Assembly (NCBI RefSeq): GCF_000372745.1
Contig: NZ_KB889664.1
Span: 62,001 to 126,000 of the forward strand
Direction: 5' to 3'
From: Embleya scabrispora DSM 41855
GTDB taxonomy: Bacteria; Actinomycetota; Actinomycetes; Streptomycetales; Streptomycetaceae
Length of the DNA: 64,000 nucleotides
The notes below the pieces were generated by a model. The model was not told where the DNA came from. It saw only the letters and a program-made list of their open reading frames with translations, and searched no databases. Below are positions 43,024 through 52,486 of this stretch, one piece after another (position 1 is the stretch's first letter; every line of letters starts with the position of its first letter). The translations under genes were made by a program, and so were the position numbers.

Positions 43024-43719
43024 GTGTCCGTCACGTCCGACCGCCAAGCCCTGGTCATCGGAGCCTCTCAAGGATTGGGGCTCGTCCTCGTCGACGAACT
43101 CGCCCGACGCGGTTGGCAGGTCATCGCCACGACGCGCCGAGGCGGCGGCGAGTTGCAGGCGAGTGCCGATACCTGGAACGGACGGCTGGAGATCGAGTCG
43201 TTGGAGATGACGAGCCCCGCGGAGCTGTCCGCTCTGCGCGAGCGCCTGGACGGCCGTCGACTCGACCTGCTCTTCGTCAACGCCGCGATCGACCGAGGCA
43301 ATCTGCCCATCGGGCAGGTCCCGACCGACATGTTCACCGAGGTGATGATCACCAACGCGCTGAGCCCGCTGCGTGCCGTCGAGGCCCTTCGCGGACTCGT
43401 CGCGCCCGGCGGGACCGTCGCGGTCATGTCGTCCGACCAGGGCAGCATCTCGCGCAACACCGAGGACGGCTACGAGCTCTACAAGGCCAGCAAGGCGGCG
43501 CTCAACCAGCTGATGCGCAGTTACACCACCCGCCATGCCGACGACGGACACACCAAGCTGCTGATCGACCCCGGCCACAACCGGACTCGGCTCGGCGGAT
43601 TCGACGCGCCACTGATCCCCCAGGAGAGCATCCCGGCGGTCGTCGACGTCCTCGAAGCGCAGATCGGCGCCCCCGGTTTGCAGTTCCTGGACCGCCACGG
43701 CGAGACCGTCCCGTGGTAG
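43024..43719 (+). CDS. Short-chain dehydrogenase/reductase
   Basis: The 231-residue SDR has the cofactor motif GASQGLGLVLVDELARRG, an NAA-type LFVNAAI strand, catalytic Ser in VMSSDQGS and the Y-x3-K pair in ELYKASKAALN. It oxidises or reduces a carbonyl with NAD(P)(H). AAGGAG precedes the GTG start at 43024. Divergent from and probably controlled by the TetR-type gene. The substrate is unknown. Confidence 0.92.
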   Translation: MSVTSDRQALVIGASQGLGLVLVDELARRGWQVIATTRRGGGELQASADTWNGRLEIESLEMTSPAELSALRERLDGRRLDLLFVNAAIDRGNLPIGQVPTDMFTEVMITNALSPLRAVEALRGLVAPGGTVAVMSSDQGSISRNTEDGYELYKASKAALNQLMRSYTTRHADDGHTKLLIDPGHNRTRLGGFDAPLIPQESIPAVVDVLEAQIGAPGLQFLDRHGETVPW

Positions 43720-43833
43720 ACCTCGGGCTCTGAGCCCCGCCGCGCCCGCCCGCACCGCTCCTTCGCCGCCGGGCCGCTCGAACGCGAGGGTCGAGGATTC
43801 CGCAACCACTCGTCTCGGCAGCCGCGTTGGGTG

Positions 43834-44685
43834 TCAGCCCTGATCGGCCGGCCGGTCGCCGATGGTGGCGGCCGTCGCGGTGGCGGTGCGGATGAGGGCG
43901 GCGGTCGCGGTGGAGCGGGACTGCCGGGGCCAGGCGATGGCGAGGATCGCGGGAGGAGCGTCCGCGACCGGGCGGTAGACGACGCCCGAGCGCGGGTAGC
44001 GGGTGGCGACGGAGGCGGGGAGCAGGGGAGCCACGCGGCCCAGGCCGACCAGGGCGAGGAGTTGGGCCAGGTCACGCGTCTCCCGGCGGATCTCGTCGAG
44101 GAAGCGGTGCAGCTCGCCGGCGTGCAGGCCGAGGTCGGCGAGGGAGAGGTGGTCGCGGTCGGCGAGTGGGTGGCCGGCGGCGAGGGCGACCACGCGCGGT
44201 TCGGCGGTCAGCGTCTCGGCGTCCAGGCCGGTGCGGTCGAACGGCTCGTGGACCAGGGCCACATCGGCCTCGCCGCAGCGCAGGAGCCGCGGTTGTTCGT
44301 GCCACCCGCACAGCCGGACGGCGAGCGGTACGGCGCCGGGCTCGCGGGCGTAGCGGTCCAGGATCGGCTCGAGAAGGCCCGCGTCGCCGTCGGCCTTGAC
44401 GGCCAGGACCAGTTTCGGCTCCGGATCGGCGGCGCGCTGGGCCCGGCGCCCGGCGGCCAGGAGGGCGTCCAGGGCGATCCGCGCCTCGGCGAGAAGCACG
44501 GTGCCGGCCGGGGTCAGCGTCACGTTGTGGGTGGTTCGCTCGAAGAGGGTGACGCCCAGTTCGCTCTCCAGGCGGCGGATCGCGCGGGACAACGGCGGTG
44601 CGGAGATGCCCAGTCGCTGGGCGGCGCGCGCGAAGTTGAGTTCCTCGGCGACGGCGACGAAGTAGCGCAGCGGGCGGGATTCCAT
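43834..44685 (-). CDS. LysR-family transcriptional regulator
   Basis: The 283-residue protein has the LysR winged helix (LRYFVAVAEELNFARAAQRL, SAPPLSRAIRRLESELGVTLF) and a C-terminal inducer-binding domain. It lies divergent from an NmrA-like gene 297 bp away. A T-N11-A palindrome (44829-44843) sits between the two genes. LysR proteins usually activate the divergent gene in response to a small metabolite. Confidence 0.93.
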   Translation of the reverse strand: MESRPLRYFVAVAEELNFARAAQRLGISAPPLSRAIRRLESELGVTLFERTTHNVTLTPAGTVLLAEARIALDALLAAGRRAQRAADPEPKLVLAVKADGDAGLLEPILDRYAREPGAVPLAVRLCGWHEQPRLLRCGEADVALVHEPFDRTGLDAETLTAEPRVVALAAGHPLADRDHLSLADLGLHAGELHRFLDEIRRETRDLAQLLALVGLGRVAPLLPASVATRYPRSGVVYRPVADAPPAILAIAWPRQSRSTATAALIRTATATAATIGDRPADQG

Positions 44686-44828
44686 GCTCGGGACCGTCCG
44701 TTCGGTGGTCGTCGGGGGCGTGGCGTGTTCGTCGGAGTGTCGGTCGGTGTCGTGGGGTGTCCGCGAATGGTGTGGATGGCCGCGAGTGTTCGTCGGGCGC
44801 CGGGGCTTTGCCCGTACCGCCCACGGTA

Positions 44829-44843
44829 TTGCCCTGAGGGTAA
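44829..44843. promoter_or_regulatory. LysR-type binding site
   Basis: TTGCCCTGAGGGTAA has 7-bp arms with one mismatch around a single central base, and matches the T-N11-A LysR box. It lies in the divergent gap between the LysR gene and the NmrA-like gene. Confidence 0.5.
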
Positions 44844-44981
44844 CAAGCGGGAGCGGGACGATCCTTCAGTTCCGGCGCCGCACGCGGCAGGCTCGAAGTC
44901 ATCCCGCGAGGCTTCCACTTCCTTCGAAGCAGCCCGCGCAGCATGCCGTTTCCCTTCCCCTCTCCCTCCTCGGAGTTGTTC

Positions 44982-45875
44982 ATGATCGTCGTCACCACCC
45001 CGACCGGACAGATCGGCCGACAGGTCCTCGACCGGCTCCTCGACGCCCCCGACCGCACCCCTGCGGGGATCCGGGTGATCGTTCGCGACCCCGCCCGCCT
45101 GTCCCCGCGAGTGCGCGCACACGTGGAGGTCGTCCAGGGATCGCACGCCGACCCCGCCGTGCTGACCAAGGCGTGTGCGGACGCGGACAGCGTGTTCTGG
45201 CTGGTGCCCCCGACCCCGGGGGCCGACAGCGTGGAGGGCCACTTCCGCGCCTTCACCGCGCCGCTGTGCGAGGAGATCGGGCGCGGGCGCATCCGGCGGG
45301 TCGTCGCCGTCTCCACCCTGGGCCGCGGCGTGGCCGAGAACGCCGGGCAGATATCGGCATCGCTCGCCGCGGACGAGGCGATCGCGGCCACCGGCGTGCA
45401 CTACCGGGCGTTGTGCGCACCGTTCCTGATGGAGAACCTGCTGGGCCAGGTCGCATCGATCCGCGATGCGGGCATGTTCCACCTGGCCCTGACCCGGGAC
45501 CGCGTCCTGCGCACCTGCACCACCGGCGACATCGCCGCCACCGCGGCCGGGTTGTTGCTCGACGACACCTGGACCGGCCAGGAGGACGTCCCGGTGGTCG
45601 GACCCGACGACCTCTCCCCGGAGGGCATGGCGCAGGTGGCCTCCGAGGTGCTGGAGCGGACGATCCGCGTCCAACAGACCGGCACCGCGGACTACAAGGC
45701 GATGGCGATGCGATACGGCGCGAGCGAGGCGTGGGCCCAGGGACTCGCCGACATGGTGCAGGCCCTCAACGAGCAGGGCTGCTACGGCATCGACGCGCCC
45801 AGTACCCCGGAATCCGCACCCACCGACTTCCGCCGCTGGTGCCACGACGTCCTCGTGCCGGCCGTCCGGGCATAA
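44982..45875 (+). CDS. NAD(P)-binding NmrA/HSCARG-like protein
   Basis: The 297-residue protein has a Rossmann start, VTTPTGQIGRQVLDRLL (GxxGxxG variant TPTGQIG), and then RVIVRDPARL and an ADSVFWLVPPTP strand; these are typical of the NmrA-like atypical SDR group, including quinone oxidoreductase 2-like proteins. There is no clear Tyr-x3-Lys. ATG 44982 is chosen because GGAG lies 7 bases upstream. It is a probable target of the divergent LysR gene and ends at a strong hairpin. Confidence 0.9.
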   Translation: MIVVTTPTGQIGRQVLDRLLDAPDRTPAGIRVIVRDPARLSPRVRAHVEVVQGSHADPAVLTKACADADSVFWLVPPTPGADSVEGHFRAFTAPLCEEIGRGRIRRVVAVSTLGRGVAENAGQISASLAADEAIAATGVHYRALCAPFLMENLLGQVASIRDAGMFHLALTRDRVLRTCTTGDIAATAAGLLLDDTWTGQEDVPVVGPDDLSPEGMAQVASEVLERTIRVQQTGTADYKAMAMRYGASEAWAQGLADMVQALNEQGCYGIDAPSTPESAPTDFRRWCHDVLVPAVRA

Positions 45876-45886
45876 CCGACGAGTAC

Positions 45887-45921
45887 GTGCCGGCGAAGCG
45901 GTTCGACCGCTTCGCCGGCAC
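45887..45921 (+). terminator. 15-bp perfect hairpin after the NmrA-like gene
   Basis: Arms 45887-45901 and 45907-45921 with a 5-nt TTCGA loop start 12 bases after the stop codon. Strong, without a T tract. Confidence 0.88.
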
Positions 45922-46367
45922 CGCCGTTCCCGCGCCCGGTACGTCGCTCCCTCCCGAGCAGGCCCACATCCTCGTCGCCCCCGTGTCCGAACACCTCCCC
46001 GCCTCCGGCCGCGAGGTTGGCCCGGCCCGCTCCCGTGGGCGGCCTGTGGCCCAGGCTCCGGTACTGGTACTCCGGTACCGCCTCCGCGCGGAATTCTCGT
46101 CCCGTCGCACGACGGCCGGCCCCGAATGCCCTGGCAGAGTTGTGATCACAAGGCACGGGGGCGGTTCGGAGCACCGATCGAGTCTCCGAATCCAGCTTCG
46201 GTCGCGCCACTTCGGCGCCGCCGGACCCACGACGAGCCACCGGCGCCCCGCGCTGCCGGAACGCGGGATCGCCCCGCACCCGGGTCGGCACGGACATCCG
46301 TCGCACAGACCCCGAGGCGTCGTGGTCGCCGAATTTCTCGACGGTCGAAACATCTACGGGAGGCACC
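45922..46367 (+). promoter_or_regulatory. Upstream region of the ABC exporter operon with a 12-bp palindrome
   Basis: The 446 bp hold no supported gene. A perfect 12-bp palindrome TTGTGATCACAA lies at 46140-46151, ~215 bp before the ATPase start, and could be an operator. A GGTACTGGTACTCCGGTACC repeat-like element lies near 46058. GGGAGG just before 46368 is the ribosome site. Confidence 0.4.
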
Positions 46368-47393
46368 ATGTTCGGGCGAGGCAAACGAGGCGACCGACGG
46401 GCGAATACGGGGCCCGCCGCCTCCCCGCGCCCGGACCGACCCGGACCGCACCACCTCCCACCGCACCCCGGCGAGCCCGCCGCCTTCCCGTACGCGGCCG
46501 CACCCGCCGCCGGTGCACACCACGGCCACCCCCAGGGCGGCCCGGACTACTCCGCGCACCCGGGACACCCGACCTACGCCGACCACCCCGCGCATGCCGT
46601 GCACCCCGTGCAGCCGACCCGCCCGGCGCCCGCGGCCGGCGGCGCGCCCGCCGTACGGCTCGAAGGGGTCGTGAAGACCTACGGGAGCGGCGCGGAGACG
46701 GTACACGCCCTGCGCGGCGTCGATCTGCAGATCCCCAAGGGCACCTTCACCGCCGTCATGGGCCCCTCCGGCTCCGGCAAGAGCACCTTCCTGCACTGCG
46801 CCGCCGGACTCGACAAGCCCGGCTCGGGCCGCGTGCTGCTCGGCGACGACGACCTCACCGCGATGAACGAGAACCAACTCACCCGGTTGCGCCGAACCCG
46901 GCTGGGCTTCGTCTTCCAGGCGTTCAACCTGCTGCCCTCGCTCACCGTGGAGAAGAACGTGCTGCTCCCGCTGCGCCTGGCCGGCGAACGCGCCGACCGC
47001 CGCCGCGCCGCGGAGGTACTGGCGATGGTCGGCCTGCACGAGCACGCCAACCGCCGCCCCGCCCAGCTCTCCGGCGGCCAGCAACAACGTGTCGCGATCG
47101 CCCGCGCCCTGGTCACCCGCCCCGACGTGCTGTTCGCCGACGAGCCCACCGGGGCGCTGGACACCACCACCGCCGGCGACGTGCTCTCGCTGCTGCGCCG
47201 GTCCGTCGACGAGAGCGGCGCCACCATCGTCATGGTCACCCACGACCCGGTCGCCGCCTCCTACGCCGACCGCGTCGTCTTCCTCGCCGCCGGCCACCTC
47301 GCCGGCCACCTGCACGCGCCCACTCCCGAAGCGGTCGCCGCCCGCATGGTCGCCCTGTCGCAGCCGGCCCGAGCGCAGGGGCGGGCCGCCTGA
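46368..47393 (+). CDS. ABC exporter ATPase with histidine-rich N-terminal extension
   Basis: The 341-residue protein has a LolD/MacB-type ATPase domain from about residue 95: Walker [10 protein letters not shown] (132-140), Q loop in [11 protein letters not shown], signature [15 protein letters not shown] and Walker [13 protein letters not shown]. Before it, residues 20-90 form a Pro/Ala-rich region with 11 histidines between residues 28 and 79 ([19 protein letters not shown] patterns). This extension is absent from typical family members and could bind metal ions. The stop overlaps the start of the permease gene (TGATG). Together they form an MacB/FtsX-type exporter of peptides, lipids or antibiotics. 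Confidence 0.93.
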   Translation: MFGRGKRGDRRANTGPAASPRPDRPGPHHLPPHPGEPAAFPYAAAPAAGAHHGHPQGGPDYSAHPGHPTYADHPAHAVHPVQPTRPAPAAGGAPAVRLEGVVKTYGSGAETVHALRGVDLQIPKGTFTAVMGPSGSGKSTFLHCAAGLDKPGSGRVLLGDDDLTAMNENQLTRLRRTRLGFVFQAFNLLPSLTVEKNVLLPLRLAGERADRRRAAEVLAMVGLHEHANRRPAQLSGGQQQRVAIARALVTRPDVLFADEPTGALDTTTAGDVLSLLRRSVDESGATIVMVTHDPVAASYADRVVFLAAGHLAGHLHAPTPEAVAARMVALSQPARAQGRAA

Positions 47394-49936
47394 TGCCGCG
47401 CACCAACGGGCTGGCGCGCACCTCCGTGCGGTTTCGGCCCGCCTCCTTCGCCGGCTCCTTCATCGCGCTGCTGTTCGCCGCCACGTTGGTGACGATGTGC
47501 GGGATCTTCCTCGAAAGCGGCCTGCGCGCCCACGTGCCGCCGGGCCGCTACGCGGACACGCCGATCGTGGTCGCGGGTCAGAACAGCGTGCACAAGACCT
47601 TCGGCAGCGGAGAGGACAAGGAGGAGGTCTCCATCGCGCTGCCCGAGCGCTCGCGCATCGACGCCGGGCTCGCCTCGCGCATCGCCGCCGTACCCGGGGT
47701 GGCCACCGTCCTGCCCGATCTCACCTTCCCCGCACAGACCCCCACCGCCGTCCTCGAAGCCCATCCCTGGTCCGCCGCCCGCCTGGCCGGCACCCCCCAG
47801 GGCGGCACGGCCCCACGGGCCGGCGAGGCGGTTCTGACCACCGACGCCGCCGCCCGCGCCGGCAACGGCATCGCCCCCGGGGGCACGCTGCGCGTGACCA
47901 CCCCCTCGGGGGAGACAACCCTCAAGGTCGCGGCGGTGGTCCCGGGCCGGGGAGCCCACCTGTACGTCGCCGACGCCGAGGCGGGCAAACTCGCCGGCAA
48001 CCCCGGCAAGGTGACCGCATTCGGCGTACTCCTCGCCGACGGCGCCTCCACCGGCAAGGTCGCCGGCGACCTGCGCAAGGTTCTCAAAGACGCCGACGTC
48101 AAGGTCCGCACCGGCGACGGGCGTGGCGAGGTCGACCACCCCGGCCTGGGCGATACCAAGGTCATGCTCACCGCGGTCGGCGGATCCTTCGGCGGCGTCG
48201 TCGCGATGGTCTCCATCTTCGTCGTCGCCGGCGCCACCTCGCTGTCCGTGGCGCAGCGCCGCCGCGACTTCGCCCTCCTGCGCGCCGTGGGCGCCACGCC
48301 CTGGCAGATCCGCCGGATGATCGCCACCGAGGCCGGATGTGTGGCCCTGGTCGCCGGTCTGATCGGACTGCTGCCCGGGACACTGCTCGCCCGGGTGTGG
48401 TTCGACCAGATGATCGACCGCGGCATGGTCGAGAACGGCGTGACCCTCTCGATCGGCCCGATCCCGATGCTCGCCGCAGTCGGCGCCGGCATCCTCTCCG
48501 CAGTCCTTGCCGGACTCCTGGCCGCCCGAGCCAGTGCTCGCACCAAGCCCACCGAGGCACTGGGCGAAGCCGGCATCGAACGGGCCCGTGTGGGCTGGTT
48601 CCGCCTCGTCCTGGGCATCGTCGCCGTTGCCGGCGCCGGCGTTCTCTCCGGCGTCGCGATGAAGGTCAGCGGTGACCAGGCGGTCGCGGCGGCCAGCGGC
48701 GTGATCATGCTCTTCATGCTGGGCATCGGACTGCTCGGCCCACTCGTCGCGCACCTGTTCGTCCAGCTCACCGGGGTCGTCCTGCGGCTGTTCGGCGCCC
48801 CCGGGCAACTCGCTTTCGACAACGCCCGCACCAATTCGCGCCGACTCGCCTCCGCGATCACCCCGATCACCCTCACCGTCGCCTTCGCGACCACGCTGAT
48901 GTTCATGTTCGCCGCCCAGGACCACTACAGCGAAAAGCAGTCCAAGGCCGCCCTGACCGCCGACCGCGTGGTCACCGGCCCCGGATTCCCCGCCCGCGCC
49001 GCCGGCGACGTCGCCCGCATCCCCGGGGTCGACGCGGTCACCTCGATCCTGACCACCAGCGTGGTCATGGCCACCTCCGACGCGCTCGAGAAGTACCCCA
49101 CCCAGGCCGTCGGCGGCACCGACAGCGACCTCGCCAAGGTCCTCGACCTCGGCATCCGCAAGGGCGGCATCGAAGCCCTGCGCCCCGGCGCGGCGCAGCC
49201 CCCCGGCGGCGCGGTCGCCATGGACCGGCTCACCGCCGACGCGGTCAAGGCACGCGTCGGCAAGCCCATCGAGATGCGCCTCGGCGACGGCACCAGGATC
49301 AAGCCGATGCTCGTGGCCACCTACGACCGCGGCCTGGGCACCGCCGCGGTCACCCTCCCGCGCGCCACCGTGGAACACCACGTCGACGCCGCCATGGACG
49401 GCCGCCTGCTCGTGCGCTTCGCCGACGGGGCCGACCCCGCCGCCGTGGACACCGCGCTCGCCGAGGTCACCGGGCAACACCCCGCCGCCACGGTCTCCGA
49501 TCGCGCCGGATACGCCGCCGAACGCGACCAGGCCCGGGAAACCAACAAGTGGACCAACCAGGTGATGCTCGTCATCCTGGCCGGCTTCGCCACCATCGCC
49601 GCGGTCAACACCATGATCGTGTCCACCGTCGCCCGACGCCGCGAACTCGGCCTCATGCGCATGATCGGCAGCACCCACGCCCAGGTGCGCGGCGTGATGC
49701 GCGGCGAGGCCGTCCTGGTCGGCGTCATCGGCCTCGTCCTCGGCCTGACCATCGCGATGATCACCCTCGTCCCGTTCGGCAAGGGCGCCTTCGGCGAGAG
49801 CACCCCGTACATCCCGATCCCGCTGCTCCTCGAAATCAGCGCCGCCGCCCTGCTCCTGGCCCCCCTCTCGGTCGCCCCGGTCACCCGACGCCTCCTGCGC
49901 GTGGAACCGATCGACGCGGTCGGAGCCAAGGAATAG
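47393..49936 (+). CDS. FtsX-type ABC exporter permease
   Basis: The 847-residue membrane protein has an N-terminal helix (FAGSFIALLFAATLVTMCG), a large extracytoplasmic domain, and two FtsX modules. The first holds VAMVSIFVVAGATSLSVAQRRRDFALLRAVGATPWQIRRM, split by RRRD; the second, near the C-terminus, holds VARRRELGLMRMIGSTHAQV. It couples to the ATPase encoded just upstream with an overlapping start. It is likely a single polypeptide permease forming the full channel with two ATPases. Its substrate is unknown; no peptide precursor or two-component gene adjoins. The operon ends at a strong hairpin. Confidence 0.93.
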   Translation: MPRTNGLARTSVRFRPASFAGSFIALLFAATLVTMCGIFLESGLRAHVPPGRYADTPIVVAGQNSVHKTFGSGEDKEEVSIALPERSRIDAGLASRIAAVPGVATVLPDLTFPAQTPTAVLEAHPWSAARLAGTPQGGTAPRAGEAVLTTDAAARAGNGIAPGGTLRVTTPSGETTLKVAAVVPGRGAHLYVADAEAGKLAGNPGKVTAFGVLLADGASTGKVAGDLRKVLKDADVKVRTGDGRGEVDHPGLGDTKVMLTAVGGSFGGVVAMVSIFVVAGATSLSVAQRRRDFALLRAVGATPWQIRRMIATEAGCVALVAGLIGLLPGTLLARVWFDQMIDRGMVENGVTLSIGPIPMLAAVGAGILSAVLAGLLAARASARTKPTEALGEAGIERARVGWFRLVLGIVAVAGAGVLSGVAMKVSGDQAVAAASGVIMLFMLGIGLLGPLVAHLFVQLTGVVLRLFGAPGQLAFDNARTNSRRLASAITPITLTVAFATTLMFMFAAQDHYSEKQSKAALTADRVVTGPGFPARAAGDVARIPGVDAVTSILTTSVVMATSDALEKYPTQAVGGTDSDLAKVLDLGIRKGGIEALRPGAAQPPGGAVAMDRLTADAVKARVGKPIEMRLGDGTRIKPMLVATYDRGLGTAAVTLPRATVEHHVDAAMDGRLLVRFADGADPAAVDTALAEVTGQHPAATVSDRAGYAAERDQARETNKWTNQVMLVILAGFATIAAVNTMIVSTVARRRELGLMRMIGSTHAQVRGVMRGEAVLVGVIGLVLGLTIAMITLVPFGKGAFGESTPYIPIPLLLEISAAALLLAPLSVAPVTRRLLRVEPIDAVGAKE

Positions 49937-49962
49937 CCCACACCGTCCACCAGGCCCGGCCG

Positions 49963-50004
49963 GCCGCCGCCCCTGCCGTCCCCCGGGATGGCAGGGGCGG
50001 CGGC
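49963..50004 (+). terminator. 15-bp perfect hairpin after the ABC exporter operon
   Basis: Arms 49963-49977 and 49990-50004 with a 12-nt loop start 26 bases after the permease stop. It also lies after the convergent DUF2252 gene end (50096), so it may serve both. Confidence 0.85.
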
Positions 50005-50095
50005 GTCTCGGCTCGCGAACCGACCAGGGTGTCCCGGTGCCGGCCGACGCCCCCGGCAGACCCACCGTGCCGGGCCCGCGACCGGAGCGTGGCCG

Positions 50096-51517
50096 TTACG
50101 CGTCCTGGGCGGCCACCCGGCCCGACTTCACCGCGTCCAGCAGGGCCGCGTGGTCGTGTTCGTTCTGGTCGGCGTATGCCTCCGCGAAGCTCGTCAGTGC
50201 CCGGTCGAACGCATCACCTCGGCCCAGGTAGGCCGCGATCGCGATCCGATCCCCGGACCTGGCGTGCGCGCGGGCCAGCGTCACGCCGCACAACTCGCCG
50301 AACAGGCGCATGCCTCGCGGAACCATCAGCGAAGGCTCCGCGACGCCCTTCCCGTCGCGCAACTGGCGTACGTAGAAGTCGCGTTCCCGGCCGTCGATGC
50401 CATCCTGGCGTACCCAGCCCAGAAGCATGTCGCCCGCGGCCTGCATCAGGCGCTGACCCGCGACCACCCGCTCTCCCTGCGTCGGGTACTCGCTCGCGCC
50501 CGCGTGCGCCGCCAACACCGACGCGTCGGCCTCCTTGGCCTGGAGGAACAGCGGGTCCCCGCCGTCCCGTCCCAGCAGCAGCACGATCCAACAACGGGTT
50601 CCGACGCTGCCGACGCCGACCACCTTGCGGGCCATGTCCACCACGGTGTACTCACCGAGCAGATGACGACGATCCGTTCGCAACGTGCTCCGATACCGAT
50701 CGATCAGCTTGTCGAGCCGCTTCTGCAACTCGCTGTGCCGCCCGTCGGGGAACAGCTCGGACAGCGGAGTGATCAGCGGCGGCGACGAGACGATCCGCGG
50801 CCGGCCGTCGATTTCGCGGGTGAGCTTGCCGAACGCCTGAAGGCTGTCCCGCTTACGCGCCTTGGCCAGCGCCCGGGATACCTGCCTGCGCCCACGCTTG
50901 TGCAACTGCCCCGATGCCAACGCCTGGAGCAGGTCCGCATCGGCCTTGGCGTACCACACGTCCAGGTTGCCCATCCCGGCGAACCGGCGCATCCCCTCCC
51001 GATAAGAGCGCACGGTCGCGCGCACCACGTCCGCTCGCTCCCGAGTGGAGAAGCCGTTCTCCCTCCCCGCGATGACCAGGCTCGTGGCCAACCGCTTCAC
51101 ATCCCACTCCCACGGGCCGGGCAAGGTCTCGTCGAAGTCGTTCAGATCGAAGAGCAGGAGCCGCTCGGGCGAGGCCAACAGCCGGAAATTCAACATGTGC
51201 GCGTCACCGCACAACTGCGTCCGAAGTCCCGAGGCCGGCGTATTCGCGAGATCGCCGGCCATGATCGCGGCGGCACCCCGATAGAACCGAAACGGCGACT
51301 CCGACATGCGCCCATAGCGAATCGGCACCAACTCCGGTACCCGCGCCGCCGACTGCGCCTCGATCACATCCACCGGATCCGGCCGCCGCCGATCCGGCGC
51401 GTACTCGCCATGACTGGACCGAGGGGTCTTCGCCCGCGCGGCCCTCCCGCGATCGGCTCGCTCCCGCGGCGACGGCCACGACGTATCGCGCGCGGTGGTA
51501 CCCACCTTCGACGTCAT
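50096..51517 (-). CDS. DUF2252 family protein
   Basis: The 473-residue product matches DUF2252 throughout: RMSESPFRFYRGAAAIMAGD, CGDAHMLNFRLLASPERLLLFDLNDFDET (split at LLA), WEWDVKRLATSLVIAGR and VVGVGSVGTRCWIVLL. The HMLNF and FDLNDFDE segments resemble the catalytic and metal loops of aminoglycoside-phosphotransferase-like kinases, but the substrate is unknown. ATG 51517 with GGAGG upstream is chosen. It is divergent from a NUDIX gene. Confidence 0.92.
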   Translation of the reverse strand: MTSKVGTTARDTSWPSPRERADRGRAARAKTPRSSHGEYAPDRRRPDPVDVIEAQSAARVPELVPIRYGRMSESPFRFYRGAAAIMAGDLANTPASGLRTQLCGDAHMLNFRLLASPERLLLFDLNDFDETLPGPWEWDVKRLATSLVIAGRENGFSTRERADVVRATVRSYREGMRRFAGMGNLDVWYAKADADLLQALASGQLHKRGRRQVSRALAKARKRDSLQAFGKLTREIDGRPRIVSSPPLITPLSELFPDGRHSELQKRLDKLIDRYRSTLRTDRRHLLGEYTVVDMARKVVGVGSVGTRCWIVLLLGRDGGDPLFLQAKEADASVLAAHAGASEYPTQGERVVAGQRLMQAAGDMLLGWVRQDGIDGRERDFYVRQLRDGKGVAEPSLMVPRGMRLFGELCGVTLARAHARSGDRIAIAAYLGRGDAFDRALTSFAEAYADQNEHDHAALLDAVKSGRVAAQDA

Positions 51518-51952
51518 CACATGCCCTCCGGACCCGCATCGACACACACCCACCGGCCGGCCGGACCGCCGCTGCGTCCCGACCCGGTACCCACGGCGGC
51601 GGCACGGCCTCCGGCCGCATCGACCCGGGCATGGGACCCGGCACCCGGACCGGAACCGAGGACGGCATACCGTCCACCCCTCAGGAGACCCGAGCCCACC
51701 GCCTCCGGCGAGCCGGGTGCCTCCAACGAGTGACGCCCACCCGCCCCCGACGCGCCCAGGCGGGTACGCGCCGCCGAATCGCACCTTCGCGCGGCCCGGG
51801 CCTGCCGGCAAAGACCGCGCACGGGAATTCGCGTTCGCGAGACCGGCCGGGTTTCGCGAGCGACCATGGTGCTGCGCTGCGCTGCGCTGCGCTGCGCCGG
51901 CCCCGGCCCCGGCCCCGGCAGGTGCGGAATCGGTTTCGATCCTGGGAGAGCT
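51518..51952. other. Divergent intergenic stretch with short tandem repeats
   Basis: No supported gene in 435 bp. The GCTGC unit is repeated five times at 51871-51895 and GGCCCC-type units follow at 51897-51919, close to the NUDIX start. The rest presumably holds promoters for both divergent genes. Confidence 0.45.
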
Positions 51953-52447
51953 GTGGGCTATATCGGCTCGTATGTATGGGTAATCCGGCAAAAGCTCGGA
52001 TCCCGACTGCTGCTGGTTCCCGGGGCCCAGGTCATGGTGCTGAACGAGCGGGGGGAGTGTCTCTTCCAACGCCGGCGGGACACCGGCGCCTGGGAGTTTC
52101 CGGCCGGCGCCTGCGAGGAGGGAAGCACCTTCGCGGGCACCGCGATCGAGGAGCTCAAGGAGGAAACCGGGCTCTCCGTGCAGCCGGAGGATTTGATCCC
52201 GTTCGGTTCGCTTTCCGACCCGGCCGTGCACATCGTGAGATATCCCAACGGCGACCTGACCCATTGCTTTGCCATGTGTTTCGCCACCCATCGATGGACC
52301 GGTGAAGTGCGGCCGGAGGAAGAGGAGGTGGTCGAGGCGGCGTTTTTTCCACGGGATCGGCCGCCGCAGCCCCTGCATCCTCCGACTCGGGTCGTGTTGG
52401 ACATGTACCGCGAATTCGTTGCGACCGGCCGATTCCAGGCCCGATGA
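51953..52447 (+). CDS. NUDIX-family protein with an altered Nudix box
   Basis: The 164-residue protein, from GTG 51953 with GGGAGAG upstream, has a NUDIX fold: VPGAQVMVLNERGECLFQRRRD, then WEFPAGACEEGSTFAG and ELKEETGL. Against G-x5-E-x7-R-E-U-x-E-E-x-G-U, the first Glu is Ser and the Arg is Glu, while the metal-binding E-x2-E-E part (EELKEE) is kept. Activity is therefore uncertain but possible. The ACFATHRWTGEV-like second half is usual for MutT/YvcI-type members (here CFATHRWTGEV). The substrate is unknown. Confidence 0.82.
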   Translation: MGYIGSYVWVIRQKLGSRLLLVPGAQVMVLNERGECLFQRRRDTGAWEFPAGACEEGSTFAGTAIEELKEETGLSVQPEDLIPFGSLSDPAVHIVRYPNGDLTHCFAMCFATHRWTGEVRPEEEEVVEAAFFPRDRPPQPLHPPTRVVLDMYREFVATGRFQAR

Positions 52448-52486
52448 GGCGGGAGCGGCCGGGGGCACGATTCATGGCCGGCGGGG

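Noticed and set aside
46140-46151. Calling TTGTGATCACAA a CRP site
   Set aside because: CRP sites need a 6-bp spacer between TGTGA and TCACA; here there is none.
44684-49936. A single plus-strand open frame of 1750 codons across the LysR-NmrA and ABC region
   Set aside because: Only the part from 47393 (FtsX permease) has protein character; the rest is antisense or out of frame to the LysR, NmrA-like and ATPase genes and is open because GC-rich codons rarely form stops.
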